A DNA stretch of 50,340 nucleotides from RGIG1927 sp045546275 (GTDB lineage: Bacteria; Bacillota; Clostridia; UMGS1883): NCBI GenBank assembly GCA_045546275.1, contig JAZQCM010000013.1:1-50340 (forward strand). Direction: 5' to 3'. Position 1 is the stretch's first letter. The number at the start of each line of letters is the position of its first letter. Shown here piece after piece: positions 33,211-41,615 of the stretch. A program made the position numbers and the translations under genes. The notes below the pieces were generated by a model that searched no databases, was not told the DNA's origin, and saw only the letters and a program-made list of their open reading frames with translations.

Positions 33211-34760
33211 TACTGCTCGCCTCCATTCTCATCAATGGCATGGTTTGCCTTTGTCATAAGAATACCGATTTCTTCCTTTGTGGTGCTTCGTCCGTCTACA
33301 ATACCTGTAATTTTGCCTGAATCAATAACCATAATTCTGTCACAAAGCTCAACTAAAACGTCAAGGTCTTCGCCAACAAAAATTACCGCTACACCCTTCT
33401 TCTTTTGTTCGTTAAGAAGGTTGTATATTGTGTAAGAGGAGTTGATGTCCAGTCCTCTCACAGGATACGCTGCCATAAGCACTGTGGGTGAAGATGCAAT
33501 TTCTCTGCCTACAAGAATTTTCTGAACGTTACCACCCGAAAGTCTTCTTACGGGAGTATTTGCAGAAGGAGTAACAACCTCAAGCTTTTCAATAATTTCT
33601 TCGGCAAGAGATTTGGGATTTTTACGCTGAAGAAAAATGGATTTACCTTTTTTGTAGCTACGGAGCATCATGTTGTCAACAATGTCCATGTTACCAACAA
33701 GGCCCATACCAAGTCTGTCCTCGGGAACAAATGCAAGTCTTACGCCCATTTGCTTAATTTCAAGGGGAGTTTTGTCTCTGAGGTTTTCCTTGTTGCCTGT
33801 TTTGGGATTGTTGTACACAATACTACCTTCGTCAAGACGCTGCAAGCCTGCAATTGCTTCCAAAAGCTCACGCTGGCCGCTGCCTGCAATACCTGCAATA
33901 CCCAAAATTTCGCCTGAATTTGCAGTGAAGGATATGTTGTCAAGAAGCTTTATGCCTTCATGGTTTGTACAGCTGATGTTTTCCACAACAAGTCTTTCCT
34001 CACAGTTTTCAGTTTCGCTTCGTTCAATATTAAGGGAAATCTTCTTGCCCACCATCATTTCGGTAAGCTCGGATTCATTTGTTTCGCTTGTTTTTACCGT
34101 GCCAACATACTCGCCCTTATGAAGTACCGCAACATTGTCGGAAAGTGAAAGAACCTCATGAAGCTTGTGAGTAATAATGATAATAGCCTTACCGTCCTCG
34201 CGCATGTTTCTGAGAACTGCGAAAAGCTTTACTGTTTCCTGGGGTGTGAGAACAGCTGTGGGTTCGTCAAGGATAAGAATATCCGCTCCTCGGAAAAGAA
34301 CCTTTATAATTTCAACAGTCTGTTTCTCGGAAACTGACATTTCGTATATTTTTTTGTTAGGGTCAAGCTCAAAGCCGTACATATCGGTAATTTCTTTAAT
34401 CTTTTCGATATATTTGGACATGTCAAACCCTTTTTCGTCTTCAAGACCAAGAACAATATTTTCTGCAGCAGTAAAAACATCAACAAGCTTGAAATGCTGA
34501 TGTATCATACCAATTCCGTAGTTGAAGGCGTCCTTGGGGGAAGCAATCACAACTTCGTTTCCGTCCACAAAAATATGTCCGCTGTCGGGGTAATAAATAC
34601 CCGACACCATGTTCATCAAGGTTGTTTTACCACTACCGTTTTCGCCGAGAATTGAAAGAATTTCACCCTTTTTTACTTTCAGGCAAACGTTTTTGTTGGC
34701 AACAACTTTGCCAAAGGTTTTGGTTATATTTTTAAGCTCAAGAGCAACTTTTTGTTCCAT
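33210..34760 (-). CDS. nupO: Nucleoside ABC transporter ATP-binding protein (NupO-like)
   Basis: 516 residues with two fused ATPase domains, as in simple-sugar and nucleoside importers. Domain 1 has Walker A GENGSGKTT, a signature-like MSVSEKQ (replacing LSGGQ) and Walker B ILILDEPTAVLTP. Domain 2 has a degenerate Walker A GIAGSGQRE and RLSGGNVQK. Its Walker B is also degenerate (VLMAAYPVRGLD), so only site 1 looks fully catalytic, which is usual for the family. It lies 137 bases after the binding-protein gene, behind an attenuator-like hairpin. Confidence 0.9.
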   Translation of the reverse strand: MEQKVALELKNITKTFGKVVANKNVCLKVKKGEILSILGENGSGKTTLMNMVSGIYYPDSGHIFVDGNEVVIASPKDAFNYGIGMIHQHFKLVDVFTAAENIVLGLEDEKGFDMSKYIEKIKEITDMYGFELDPNKKIYEMSVSEKQTVEIIKVLFRGADILILDEPTAVLTPQETVKLFAVLRNMREDGKAIIIITHKLHEVLSLSDNVAVLHKGEYVGTVKTSETNESELTEMMVGKKISLNIERSETENCEERLVVENISCTNHEGIKLLDNISFTANSGEILGIAGIAGSGQRELLEAIAGLQRLDEGSIVYNNPKTGNKENLRDKTPLEIKQMGVRLAFVPEDRLGMGLVGNMDIVDNMMLRSYKKGKSIFLQRKNPKSLAEEIIEKLEVVTPSANTPVRRLSGGNVQKILVGREIASSPTVLMAAYPVRGLDINSSYTIYNLLNEQKKKGVAVIFVGEDLDVLVELCDRIMVIDSGKITGIVDGRSTTKEEIGILMTKANHAIDENGGEQ

Positions 34761-34837
34761 AAAATCCCCATCCTAAAAAAATATTGTATTCTTCAATAAA
34801 CACACACCCATTGCTTATTTAAAAAAACAATAAACCT

Positions 34838-34870
34838 AATATAGGGCGGAGAAAATCCCCACCCTATATT
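34838..34870 (-). terminator. Attenuator-like hairpin between binding-protein and ATPase genes
   Basis: A 9-bp stem AATATAGGG/CCCTATATT (34838-34846, 34862-34870) lacks an immediate T-run; T7 comes about 15 bases later. It probably makes the binding protein more abundant than the membrane complex. Confidence 0.5.
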
Positions 34871-34896
34871 AATAGTTTAACTAAAACGTTTTACAA

Positions 34897-36126
34897 TTAG
34901 AATGCGCTGTTGAGAAGTGTGATACCATCGATCTGAATGTCGAAGTAAGGAGCACTACGGAATTCAGATTCGTGGAAGTAACCATCGATTACAACTTCTG
35001 TATCCTTTTCGTAGTTAGCATCTGTATCAACGTCTGCAAGATAGCTTTCGAGAGTTTCGCCGCCTACTGTGAATGTAGCTGTGTCAAATACCTTGATTTC
35101 GCCTGCAATAAGCTTAGCCTTTGCTTCTTCGATAGCTTCAACTGTACCTGCAGCTGCAACTGTTTCGTTAATGTCTGTAAGCTTTACAGAACCAACTTCA
35201 AAGCCTTCGCACCAGTCAGCAACGATTTCTTCACCGTTCATAACTGCGTTCATGATGTACAAGAAGTAAGGTGTCCAGTCAATTCTGGAAGAAACAATGT
35301 ATGTGTTGGGGCATGCGCTCTGTGTGCTACCGTTGTAGGAAACGTTGGGAACACCTGCGTTTTCACAAGCTGTGGGAGCACCCATGGAGTCAGCGTGCTG
35401 GCTGATAAGTACACAGTTGTTGCTGAGAAGCTTTGTAGCAGCTTCCTTTTCAAGAGCTTCGTCGTACCAGCTACCTGTGAACTGTACTTCCATTGTTACG
35501 CTGGGGCAAACAGATTTTGCACCAAGGAAGAAGGATGTGTAACCGGAAACAACTTCTGCGTATGTGTAAGCACCAACATAACCCATCTTAGCCTGGTCAG
35601 CTGTGATCTTACCGCTTTCGATCATTTCGTTAAGCTTCATACCTGCAGCGATACCTGCAAGGTATCTGCCTTCGTAGATAGATGCGAATGCATTGTGGAA
35701 GTTAGCAATACCTTCTGTGTGAGCTGTTGTACCTGTAGCATGGCAGAATTCAACTTCGGGGAATTCCTTAGCAGCCTTTACCATGTAGGGTTCGTGACCA
35801 AAGCTGTTTGCGAATACGATATCGCAACCCTGGTCAGCAAGGTCTGCTGCTGCTTCGTAACATTCGTTACCTTCGGGAACGTTTGTCTTGAAGATAACCT
35901 GGTCTGCTGTAAGATTAAGTTCTGCTACAGCTGCTTCAGCTGCATCAAGGAAGTTCTTGTCGTATGTAGAGTTTTCATCGTGCAAGAAAATAAAGCCAAT
36001 CTTGAATGCATCTTCAACTACAGCTGCTTCTGTTGCATCTTCAACAGGAGCTTCAGTTTTTGTTCCGCAAGCTGCAAGAGTGAACATCATTGCAAGTGCA
36101 AGAACAAGAGAGAGTAACTTTTTCAT
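34897..36126 (-). CDS. nupN: BMP-family nucleoside-binding lipoprotein
   Basis: The start at 36126 has GGAGG eight bases upstream. A lipoprotein signal MKKLLSLVLALAMMFTLAAC (lipid on the Cys of LAAC) is followed by an acidic Ala/Thr/Glu linker and a BMP/PnrA-type periplasmic-binding fold. Typical points are FKIGFIFLHDENSTYDKNF, DLADQGCDIVFANSFGHEP, EGRYLAGIAAGM and YVGAYTYAEVVSG. It delivers purine nucleosides to the permease encoded downstream. It is longer (~409 residues) than many relatives owing to an extended C-terminus. Confidence 0.92.
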   Translation of the reverse strand: MKKLLSLVLALAMMFTLAACGTKTEAPVEDATEAAVVEDAFKIGFIFLHDENSTYDKNFLDAAEAAVAELNLTADQVIFKTNVPEGNECYEAAADLADQGCDIVFANSFGHEPYMVKAAKEFPEVEFCHATGTTAHTEGIANFHNAFASIYEGRYLAGIAAGMKLNEMIESGKITADQAKMGYVGAYTYAEVVSGYTSFFLGAKSVCPSVTMEVQFTGSWYDEALEKEAATKLLSNNCVLISQHADSMGAPTACENAGVPNVSYNGSTQSACPNTYIVSSRIDWTPYFLYIMNAVMNGEEIVADWCEGFEVGSVKLTDINETVAAAGTVEAIEEAKAKLIAGEIKVFDTATFTVGGETLESYLADVDTDANYEKDTEVVIDGYFHESEFRSAPYFDIQIDGITLLNSAF

Positions 36127-36186
36127 GGGAAAAACCTCCAACTTTTATTTTTTCTCGGGGACATCCACCCCCAGTTTTACTTCATA

Positions 36187-36215
36187 ATTCTACCAAAATA
36201 TTTTTGAAAAATCAA
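36187..36215 (-). promoter_or_regulatory. Sigma-A promoter for the nucleoside transporter operon
   Basis: TTGATT (complement of 36210-36215), 17 bases, TAGAAT (complement of 36187-36192). The ~55-base leader can form a GGGG/CCCC stem before an A-rich stretch and the ribosome site. Confidence 0.65.
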
Positions 36216-36252
36216 TAGCAAGTTATACTTTTATTATTTTTTTGTTAAATTC

Positions 36253-37908
36253 TTATAAAAAACACCAATTATCAACGTCGAAAATACCTTTATCGCTGAT
36301 TTTTACGCTGGGTATTACCAAAAGTGATAAAAACGACAGCATCATGAAGGGGTCAATTTCTTCATTGGTTGCAATACCCTTCAGTGCTTCTGTTACTATT
36401 TCGTGCATTTTAAGTGTTTCCTCTGCATCCTTGTCGCTCATAATGCCTGCAATGGGAAGTGGCATGAATGCAATAAGCTCTCCGTTTTTAACAACGCTCA
36501 TTCCCCCGCTTTTTCCCAATGCATTCACCGCAACAGCCATTGACTTTGTGTCACTGCCCACAACTGTTATATTGTGTGAATCGTGGCCGATGCTCTGCGC
36601 TATGGCACCGCCTTGTAAGCCAAAGTTACTTATAAAGCATTTTCCTATATTACCTGTCATTTTGTGTCGTTCCACAACTGCGCAAAGGTTAAGGCCTTCT
36701 TCAGTTTCGGCTTTAAAGCCTTCGGTTAAAAGTGAATGAGGCAACACACATATTGCATCCATTCCCTTTGTAAATTCTATTTCAAAATCCTTTTCGGTTA
36801 CCTGGTTTATGTGAACGCTGTCAGTTACCTTAGAGGTGTCTGCACCCTTTGTTTCAAAAAGTGCTTTTCCGTCCTTTGCAATAAGCTTGCCGTCCTTTAA
36901 AACATGGGTAATGCTCTGTGCAGTTATATCCTTTGAAATAACAATATCCGCATTAAAGGAGGGTGCAATTGCACCTCGTTTTCCTAAATTATAGCACTCA
37001 GTTGGGTTAAGACATGCAATTGTCAAGGCGTCAAGTGGGTCAATTCCGCACTCTACCGCCACATTTATGCAGTTTGATATTGAACCCTTTTCAATAACAT
37101 CACCAAGGTAGCGGTCATCGGTGCAAAAACAAAAGCGTCTGAGTGTGTAGGGGTTAACAGCCTTTGCCAATTCTTTAATGTTTCTCGACTGAGTGCCCTC
37201 ACGCATTAAAACATACATGCCTTTTCCGATTTTTTCCAGAGCTTCCGTTTCGTTTGAGCATTCGTGGTCGGTCTTGATGCCTGTTGATGCATAGGCATTA
37301 AGGCTGTTGCCCGAAAGAAGAGGCGCATGACCGTCAATAACCTTATTTGTATCAAGCTTATTTAAAACATCGGGAACACAGCTTAAAAGACCGGGATAAT
37401 TCATCATTTCACCAAGGCCGAAAAAGTTGTATTTATCCATTAATCTTTTTAATTCTTCCGAGTCAATAACAGCGCCCGATGAGTCAAAGGGCGTTGCAGG
37501 CACGCAGGAAGGAAGCATATAATGGATGTTAATGGGAAGGTTTTTTGCATCCTCTATCATGAATCTGAGTCCATCTTCACCGCACACGTTTGCAATTTCG
37601 TGAGGGTCGGCAATAACCTCGGTTACACCCTTTATGGCACAAAGCTTTGCATACTCGTAAGGCGCGAGCATGCTTGACTCAATATGCACATGGCTTTCAA
37701 CAAAGGATGGCATTACATAACCGCCCTTTGCATCAATTTCTTCAATGCCTTCATAATTTTCGCCAACTGCCGCAATTTTGCCTTCGGCAATTGCAACCGA
37801 GCCTTCCGACACGCTGTGTGTAAAAAGGTCGCAGATTTTGGCATTTTTAATAACAAGGTCCGCCTTCTCCTCGCCTTTGGCAACCTTTATTAATCTTTCC
37901 TTATTCAT
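36253..37908 (-). CDS. ade: Adenine deaminase
   Basis: 551 residues. It hydrolyses adenine to hypoxanthine and ammonia, feeding purine salvage. Amidohydrolase features in order are GYVMPSFVESHVHIESSML (metal HxH), EVIADPHEIANVCG, VIDGHAPLLSG, the FCFCTDDRYLGD segment, and a C-terminal GGAIAQSIGHDSHNITVVG. These are the signatures of bacterial Ade, and the length is normal. It overlaps mtnN by eight bases and is the last gene of the thiI-luxS run. It receives adenine released by the nucleosidase encoded before it. Confidence 0.93.
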   Translation of the reverse strand: MNKERLIKVAKGEEKADLVIKNAKICDLFTHSVSEGSVAIAEGKIAAVGENYEGIEEIDAKGGYVMPSFVESHVHIESSMLAPYEYAKLCAIKGVTEVIADPHEIANVCGEDGLRFMIEDAKNLPINIHYMLPSCVPATPFDSSGAVIDSEELKRLMDKYNFFGLGEMMNYPGLLSCVPDVLNKLDTNKVIDGHAPLLSGNSLNAYASTGIKTDHECSNETEALEKIGKGMYVLMREGTQSRNIKELAKAVNPYTLRRFCFCTDDRYLGDVIEKGSISNCINVAVECGIDPLDALTIACLNPTECYNLGKRGAIAPSFNADIVISKDITAQSITHVLKDGKLIAKDGKALFETKGADTSKVTDSVHINQVTEKDFEIEFTKGMDAICVLPHSLLTEGFKAETEEGLNLCAVVERHKMTGNIGKCFISNFGLQGGAIAQSIGHDSHNITVVGSDTKSMAVAVNALGKSGGMSVVKNGELIAFMPLPIAGIMSDKDAEETLKMHEIVTEALKGIATNEEIDPFMMLSFLSLLVIPSVKISDKGIFDVDNWCFL

Positions 37909-38596
37909 TGTAATGCTCCTTTACAAAAAGCTTGACTGCTTTTGCGGAATTGTCTGCCGCCATACGGGCAAAGGTGGGATAGTCAATGTGGCTTTCGTCA
38001 CTTGCACCGTCACTTATGGCTCTTACAACAGTAAATTTAACATTGTTCACAAAGCATACATGACCTATGCTTCCGCCCTCCATTTCACAGCAGATTGCGT
38101 CGAAAGTATCTTTTATGTAGTCCTTTCTTTTGCCCCCTGCAATGAACTGGTCGCCAGATGCAACAACGCCTTTTATGCAGTTAATTTCAATTTCACGCAC
38201 ACATTGTGCCATTTTTTCGCTTGTTTCTTTATCTGCAGGAACTTTTACAATATTTATTCCCGACAAAAGACCTACAGGGTCACCTAAGGGAGAGGTGTCC
38301 ATGTCGTGCTGAACAACATATTCACTCACCGCCACATCGCCTATTGAAAGCTTGTCTGTAAGTGTGCCTGCAACACCGGTGTTGATTATTACATCGGGGT
38401 TATACTTTAAAATCATAGCCTCGGTGCAGATTGCGGCAAAAACCTTGCCAATACCGCATACCGCTGTTACAATTTCTTTTCCGTAAAGAGTGCCCTTTGT
38501 AAAAGTTATTCCGCTTATTGTCTGAATTTCTTTATTTTCAATTTCTTCGTTAATTTTGTCAAGCTCTAACTGCATTGCACAAATAATACCTATCAT
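37901..38596 (-). CDS. mtnN: MTA/SAH nucleosidase
   Basis: 231 residues of the PNP/UDP family. It splits S-adenosylhomocysteine into S-ribosylhomocysteine and adenine, and methylthioadenosine likewise. MIGIICAMQLELDKI, VNTGVAGTL-type (INTGVAGTLTDKLSIGDVAVS), CCEMEGGSIGHVC (substrate Glu) and RAISDGASDES (catalytic Asp) are all in place. It overlaps luxS by four bases and ade by eight, matching the reaction order. Confidence 0.95.
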   Translation of the reverse strand: MIGIICAMQLELDKINEEIENKEIQTISGITFTKGTLYGKEIVTAVCGIGKVFAAICTEAMILKYNPDVIINTGVAGTLTDKLSIGDVAVSEYVVQHDMDTSPLGDPVGLLSGINIVKVPADKETSEKMAQCVREIEINCIKGVVASGDQFIAGGKRKDYIKDTFDAICCEMEGGSIGHVCFVNNVKFTVVRAISDGASDESHIDYPTFARMAADNSAKAVKLFVKEHYNE

Positions 38597-39060
38597 ATTT
38601 TATCACCCTTATAAGTAAAATCGTTCTTTTCGCCTTTTGCGTTTAAAATTTCAAGATATCTCTTACATTCATTCTTTGCTTTTTGTAAGTCCAGCTCCTT
38701 GTAGTTGCCGCACTCCTTACGGCTTTGTCCGTACATGGATTTTTCTGCAAGTATTTTTGAAAGAACTGTTTTTGTTTCTTCAAAAACTCTGTCGGGCTCA
38801 ATGCCACGTGTTAAAAGGTAAAACCCTGTTCTGCAACCCATGGGTCCAAAGTAAATAACATTTTCGCCGATTGCACTGTTACGTACCAAGGTTGCAAACA
38901 TGTGCTCAACAGAGTGCATGGTAACATTGTCCATATAGTCGCCTTTGTTAGGCATTCTTGTTCTTAAGTCAAAGGTTGTAACGTCGCCGTCAATACGTGA
39001 GATGTACATACCCTCGGTAAGTAAGTCATGATCTACTGTAAAAGATGCTATTTTATCCAT
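38593..39060 (-). CDS. luxS: S-ribosylhomocysteine lyase
   Basis: 155 residues. It converts S-ribosylhomocysteine to homocysteine and DPD, the precursor of autoinducer-2. Metal ligands are His49 and His53 (HSVEH) and Cys117 (KECGNY); the catalytic Cys76 is in GPMGCRTGF. Length and all key residues are normal. It overlaps cinA by eight bases upstream and mtnN by four downstream. Confidence 0.96.
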   Translation of the reverse strand: MDKIASFTVDHDLLTEGMYISRIDGDVTTFDLRTRMPNKGDYMDNVTMHSVEHMFATLVRNSAIGENVIYFGPMGCRTGFYLLTRGIEPDRVFEETKTVLSKILAEKSMYGQSRKECGNYKELDLQKAKNECKRYLEILNAKGEKNDFTYKGDKI

Positions 39061-40276
39061 TTAATCTTCTCCTAACTATATCAAGTGCACACAATGCGCT
39101 TTTCATACGAACCCTTTCCCTGTCACCATGCTGCATAAAGCGGAAAACCTCTGTAGTATTTTCATCGCTCACGCCTATATACACCAAGCCGACATTATCA
39201 CCTGTTGGTCCTGCAAAGCCTGTAACAGAAACTGCAATGTCAGCTTTTGATGCCCTTCTTGCACCCTCTGCCATTTCCCTTGCGGTTTCTTCGCTCACTG
39301 CGCCAAAGCTGTCTAAGGTTTCTTTTTTAACGCCCACAAGCTTTTCCTTTGCCTCGTTTGCATAGGTTATAAAGCCGTATTTGTAAACCTCACTTGCACC
39401 TGAAACCGCAGTTATCATTTTGCCTATAAGTCCGCCTGTACAGCTTTCGGCGGTAGATAAAGTCATATGCTTTACCTTCAAAAGTTCTACAACAGTTTTT
39501 GCAAGGGAGTTGTCGTCGCCTTCGGAATAAATATATTCGCCTAACCTTTCATACACTGTTTGTGCCATGGCTGAAAGCATTTTATCTACCTGTTCCTCAT
39601 TTTCACCCGATGCGGTTATGCGGAAGGTTACCTCACCCTCCTTGGCATAGGGGGCAATGGTGGGATTGGTCTGATTTTCAATAATATCACTTAAAATTGC
39701 ACTGGCTCTGCTCTCGCCTATGCCGAAAAGCCTTAAAACTCTGGACTTCATTAAAACATTGGATTTTGTTTTAAGGTATTCCAGAGCATTTTTAAACATG
39801 GGCTTCATTTCCTTAGGTGGTCCCGGCAAAAGCACTGCAAACTTCCCGTTATCTTCAATAATACACCCGGGTGCTGTGCCGTTATTGTTTTCAAGAATAA
39901 CTGAATTTTCAGGCAAATACGCCTGCTTTTCGTTGTTCTTTGTCATGTTTTTGCCTGCGTCTTTTAAATAGGCAACCATTTTGTCAAGGCTTTTTTTATG
40001 AAACACAAGCTTTTTGCCCATGGTTTCAGCCACAATTTCCTTGGTTAAATCATCATCGGTAGGTCCTAAGCCACCCGTTGTGATTAAAACATCACAACGG
40101 GAAAGAGCAGTTTTCACTGCATCGGAAAGGCGCTTTGGGTTGTCGCCTACAACTGAGGAATAGTTAACACCAATTCCACATTCACAAAGATGCTCTGCAA
40201 TATAGGCTGCGTTTGTATTCACCACTTGTCCCATTAAAAGCTCGGTACCAACGCAAATTATTTCTGCTGTAAGCAT
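39053..40276 (-). CDS. cinA: CinA, nicotinamide-nucleotide amidase / competence-damage protein
   Basis: 407 residues with both usual domains. The N-terminal MoaB-like (MoCF) domain covers residues 1 to ~170 (AEIICVGTELLMGQVVNTNA, ITTGGLGPTDDDLTKE). The C-terminal CinA domain covers ~255-407 (LSTAESCTGGLIGKMITAVSGAS and VSVTGFAGPTGD). The C-domain deamidates nicotinamide mononucleotide for NAD recycling; the N-domain is linked to ADP-ribose hydrolysis in the family. It starts one base after the thiI stop. Confidence 0.94.
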   Translation of the reverse strand: MLTAEIICVGTELLMGQVVNTNAAYIAEHLCECGIGVNYSSVVGDNPKRLSDAVKTALSRCDVLITTGGLGPTDDDLTKEIVAETMGKKLVFHKKSLDKMVAYLKDAGKNMTKNNEKQAYLPENSVILENNNGTAPGCIIEDNGKFAVLLPGPPKEMKPMFKNALEYLKTKSNVLMKSRVLRLFGIGESRASAILSDIIENQTNPTIAPYAKEGEVTFRITASGENEEQVDKMLSAMAQTVYERLGEYIYSEGDDNSLAKTVVELLKVKHMTLSTAESCTGGLIGKMITAVSGASEVYKYGFITYANEAKEKLVGVKKETLDSFGAVSEETAREMAEGARRASKADIAVSVTGFAGPTGDNVGLVYIGVSDENTTEVFRFMQHGDRERVRMKSALCALDIVRRRLNG

Positions 40277-40277
40277 A

Positions 40278-41456
40278 TTATTCCGCCTCTATTCTTATCC
40301 ACTCGGTATCTTCCAAAGCTTTATTCACCCAGTAATCCATGTCAAGCTTGCTTTCGCTCTTTAAAATGTTTTCGATTTTGGGTCTTGTTGTGGGGTGCTT
40401 GGGTACAAACACAGTACAGCAATCCTCGTAAGGAAGAATACTTGTTTCAAAGGTGCCTATACGCCTTGCAATTGAAATAATTTCTTCCTTGTCCATACCA
40501 ACTAAGGGACGAAGTATGTTCATGTCGGTTGACTGGTTTGTACAAGCCAAGGCTTCAATGGTCTGGCTTGCTACCTGACCTAAGCTTTCACCTGTTACAA
40601 TTGCCATGCTTTTATTTCTCTTTGCAATCTTTTCGGTAACACGCATCATCATACGCCTTAAAATAAGGGTAAGATGCTCTTCGGGGCAATTGTCACGGAT
40701 TGCAAGCTGCTGCTCGGTAAAGGGCACAACATACATTGTAAAGCCGCCTGTGTAGCCTGCAATAATCTTTGCAAGGTTAACAACCTTTTCCTTTGCCAAT
40801 TCACTTGTGTAGGGAGGCGATGTAAAATGTACCGCTTCCAGCTCAAGACCTCGTTTTGCCATCATGTAGCCTGCAACAGGAGAGTCAATACCACCCGAAA
40901 TTAAAAGGGTTGCTCTGCCGTTACTTCTTACGGGCATACCGCCCTGACCCTTTATAACAGAGGAGTTTGAGAAAACATATGCCTCATTGTCACGTATTTC
41001 AACACGGATGATTGCATCGGGCTCTTTTACATTAACCTTTAATTTGTGGAGCTTTGAAAGCATTGCTCCACCCATGAGGCGTGAAATTTCGGGAGAATTG
41101 TAAGGGAATTTCTTGTCGCTTCTTTTTGCTTCAACCTTAAAGGTTTTCACATTTTCCATAAACGACACAAGATATTCACTGCCCTTGTCTAAAATAACGT
41201 CCATATCCTTTTCAAAAACCCCTGCACGTGTTATTGACACAATGCCGAAAACCTTTGAAATACGCTGTGCTAATTTAACAATATCCTCGCCTTCGGCAGG
41301 CGTAATATAAATAATCGCCTGGCTTTTTTTCACGCTTGCCATTCTGCCCTCGCCCACTGCACGGCGGATGTTGCCGATTAACATGTCTTCAAATTTATTT
41401 CGGTTAAGACCCTTTAAAATAATCTCACCGTATTTTACTAAAAGTATTTCCTTCAT
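40278..41456 (-). CDS. thiI: tRNA 4-thiouridine synthase ThiI
   Basis: Transfers sulfur to uridine 8 of tRNA and to the thiamine thiazole pathway. The ATG at 41456 is preferred over 41462 because AGAGG then lies eight bases upstream instead of two. A ferredoxin-like/THUMP region (residues ~1-165) precedes the PP-loop domain with LLISGGIDSPVAGYMMAKRG. SLGQVASQTIEAL and the DCCTVFVPKHPTTRP segment follow. It lacks the C-terminal rhodanese domain, as in other Bacillota, so it needs persulfide from a dedicated cysteine desulfurase; one is encoded just upstream. Confidence 0.94.
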   Translation of the reverse strand: MKEILLVKYGEIILKGLNRNKFEDMLIGNIRRAVGEGRMASVKKSQAIIYITPAEGEDIVKLAQRISKVFGIVSITRAGVFEKDMDVILDKGSEYLVSFMENVKTFKVEAKRSDKKFPYNSPEISRLMGGAMLSKLHKLKVNVKEPDAIIRVEIRDNEAYVFSNSSVIKGQGGMPVRSNGRATLLISGGIDSPVAGYMMAKRGLELEAVHFTSPPYTSELAKEKVVNLAKIIAGYTGGFTMYVVPFTEQQLAIRDNCPEEHLTLILRRMMMRVTEKIAKRNKSMAIVTGESLGQVASQTIEALACTNQSTDMNILRPLVGMDKEEIISIARRIGTFETSILPYEDCCTVFVPKHPTTRPKIENILKSESKLDMDYWVNKALEDTEWIRIEAE

Positions 41457-41518
41457 GCTCATTTCCTCTCAATCATACCAATTTACTTTTATTAAGCGAC
41501 TGCAACATTTTTATAATG

Positions 41519-41597
41519 TACGGGGACAGGGCTTCTTTTCCAATCGGGGTACGATTGGAAAAGAACATCTGCGGATGTTTTTCACCCACTGTCCCAC
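41519..41597. repeat. Nested-hairpin element between cysteine desulfurase and thiI
   Basis: An outer stem GGGACAG (41523-41529) / CTGTCCC (41589-41595) encloses a 14-bp perfect hairpin (41533-41546 with 41552-41565) and a small ACATC/GATGT hairpin (41566-41579 region). There is no T-run on either side. The GGGACAG core also occurs in the repeats at 713-773 and 1690-1709. It interrupts an otherwise close-packed gene run. Confidence 0.65.
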
Positions 41598-41615
41598 GCT
41601 GTGCTTTCAGTTTAA

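Noticed and set aside
34972..36117. Long cysteine-rich open frame (381 codons) opposite the BMP lipoprotein gene
   Set aside because: It mirrors the binding-protein gene, has no ribosome site or promoter, and its odd composition follows from the codon use of the true gene on the other strand.
36127..36180. preQ1- or purine-type riboswitch before the nucleoside transporter
   Set aside because: A GGGG/CCCC stem and an A-rich tail are present, but the conserved bases of known classes are not.
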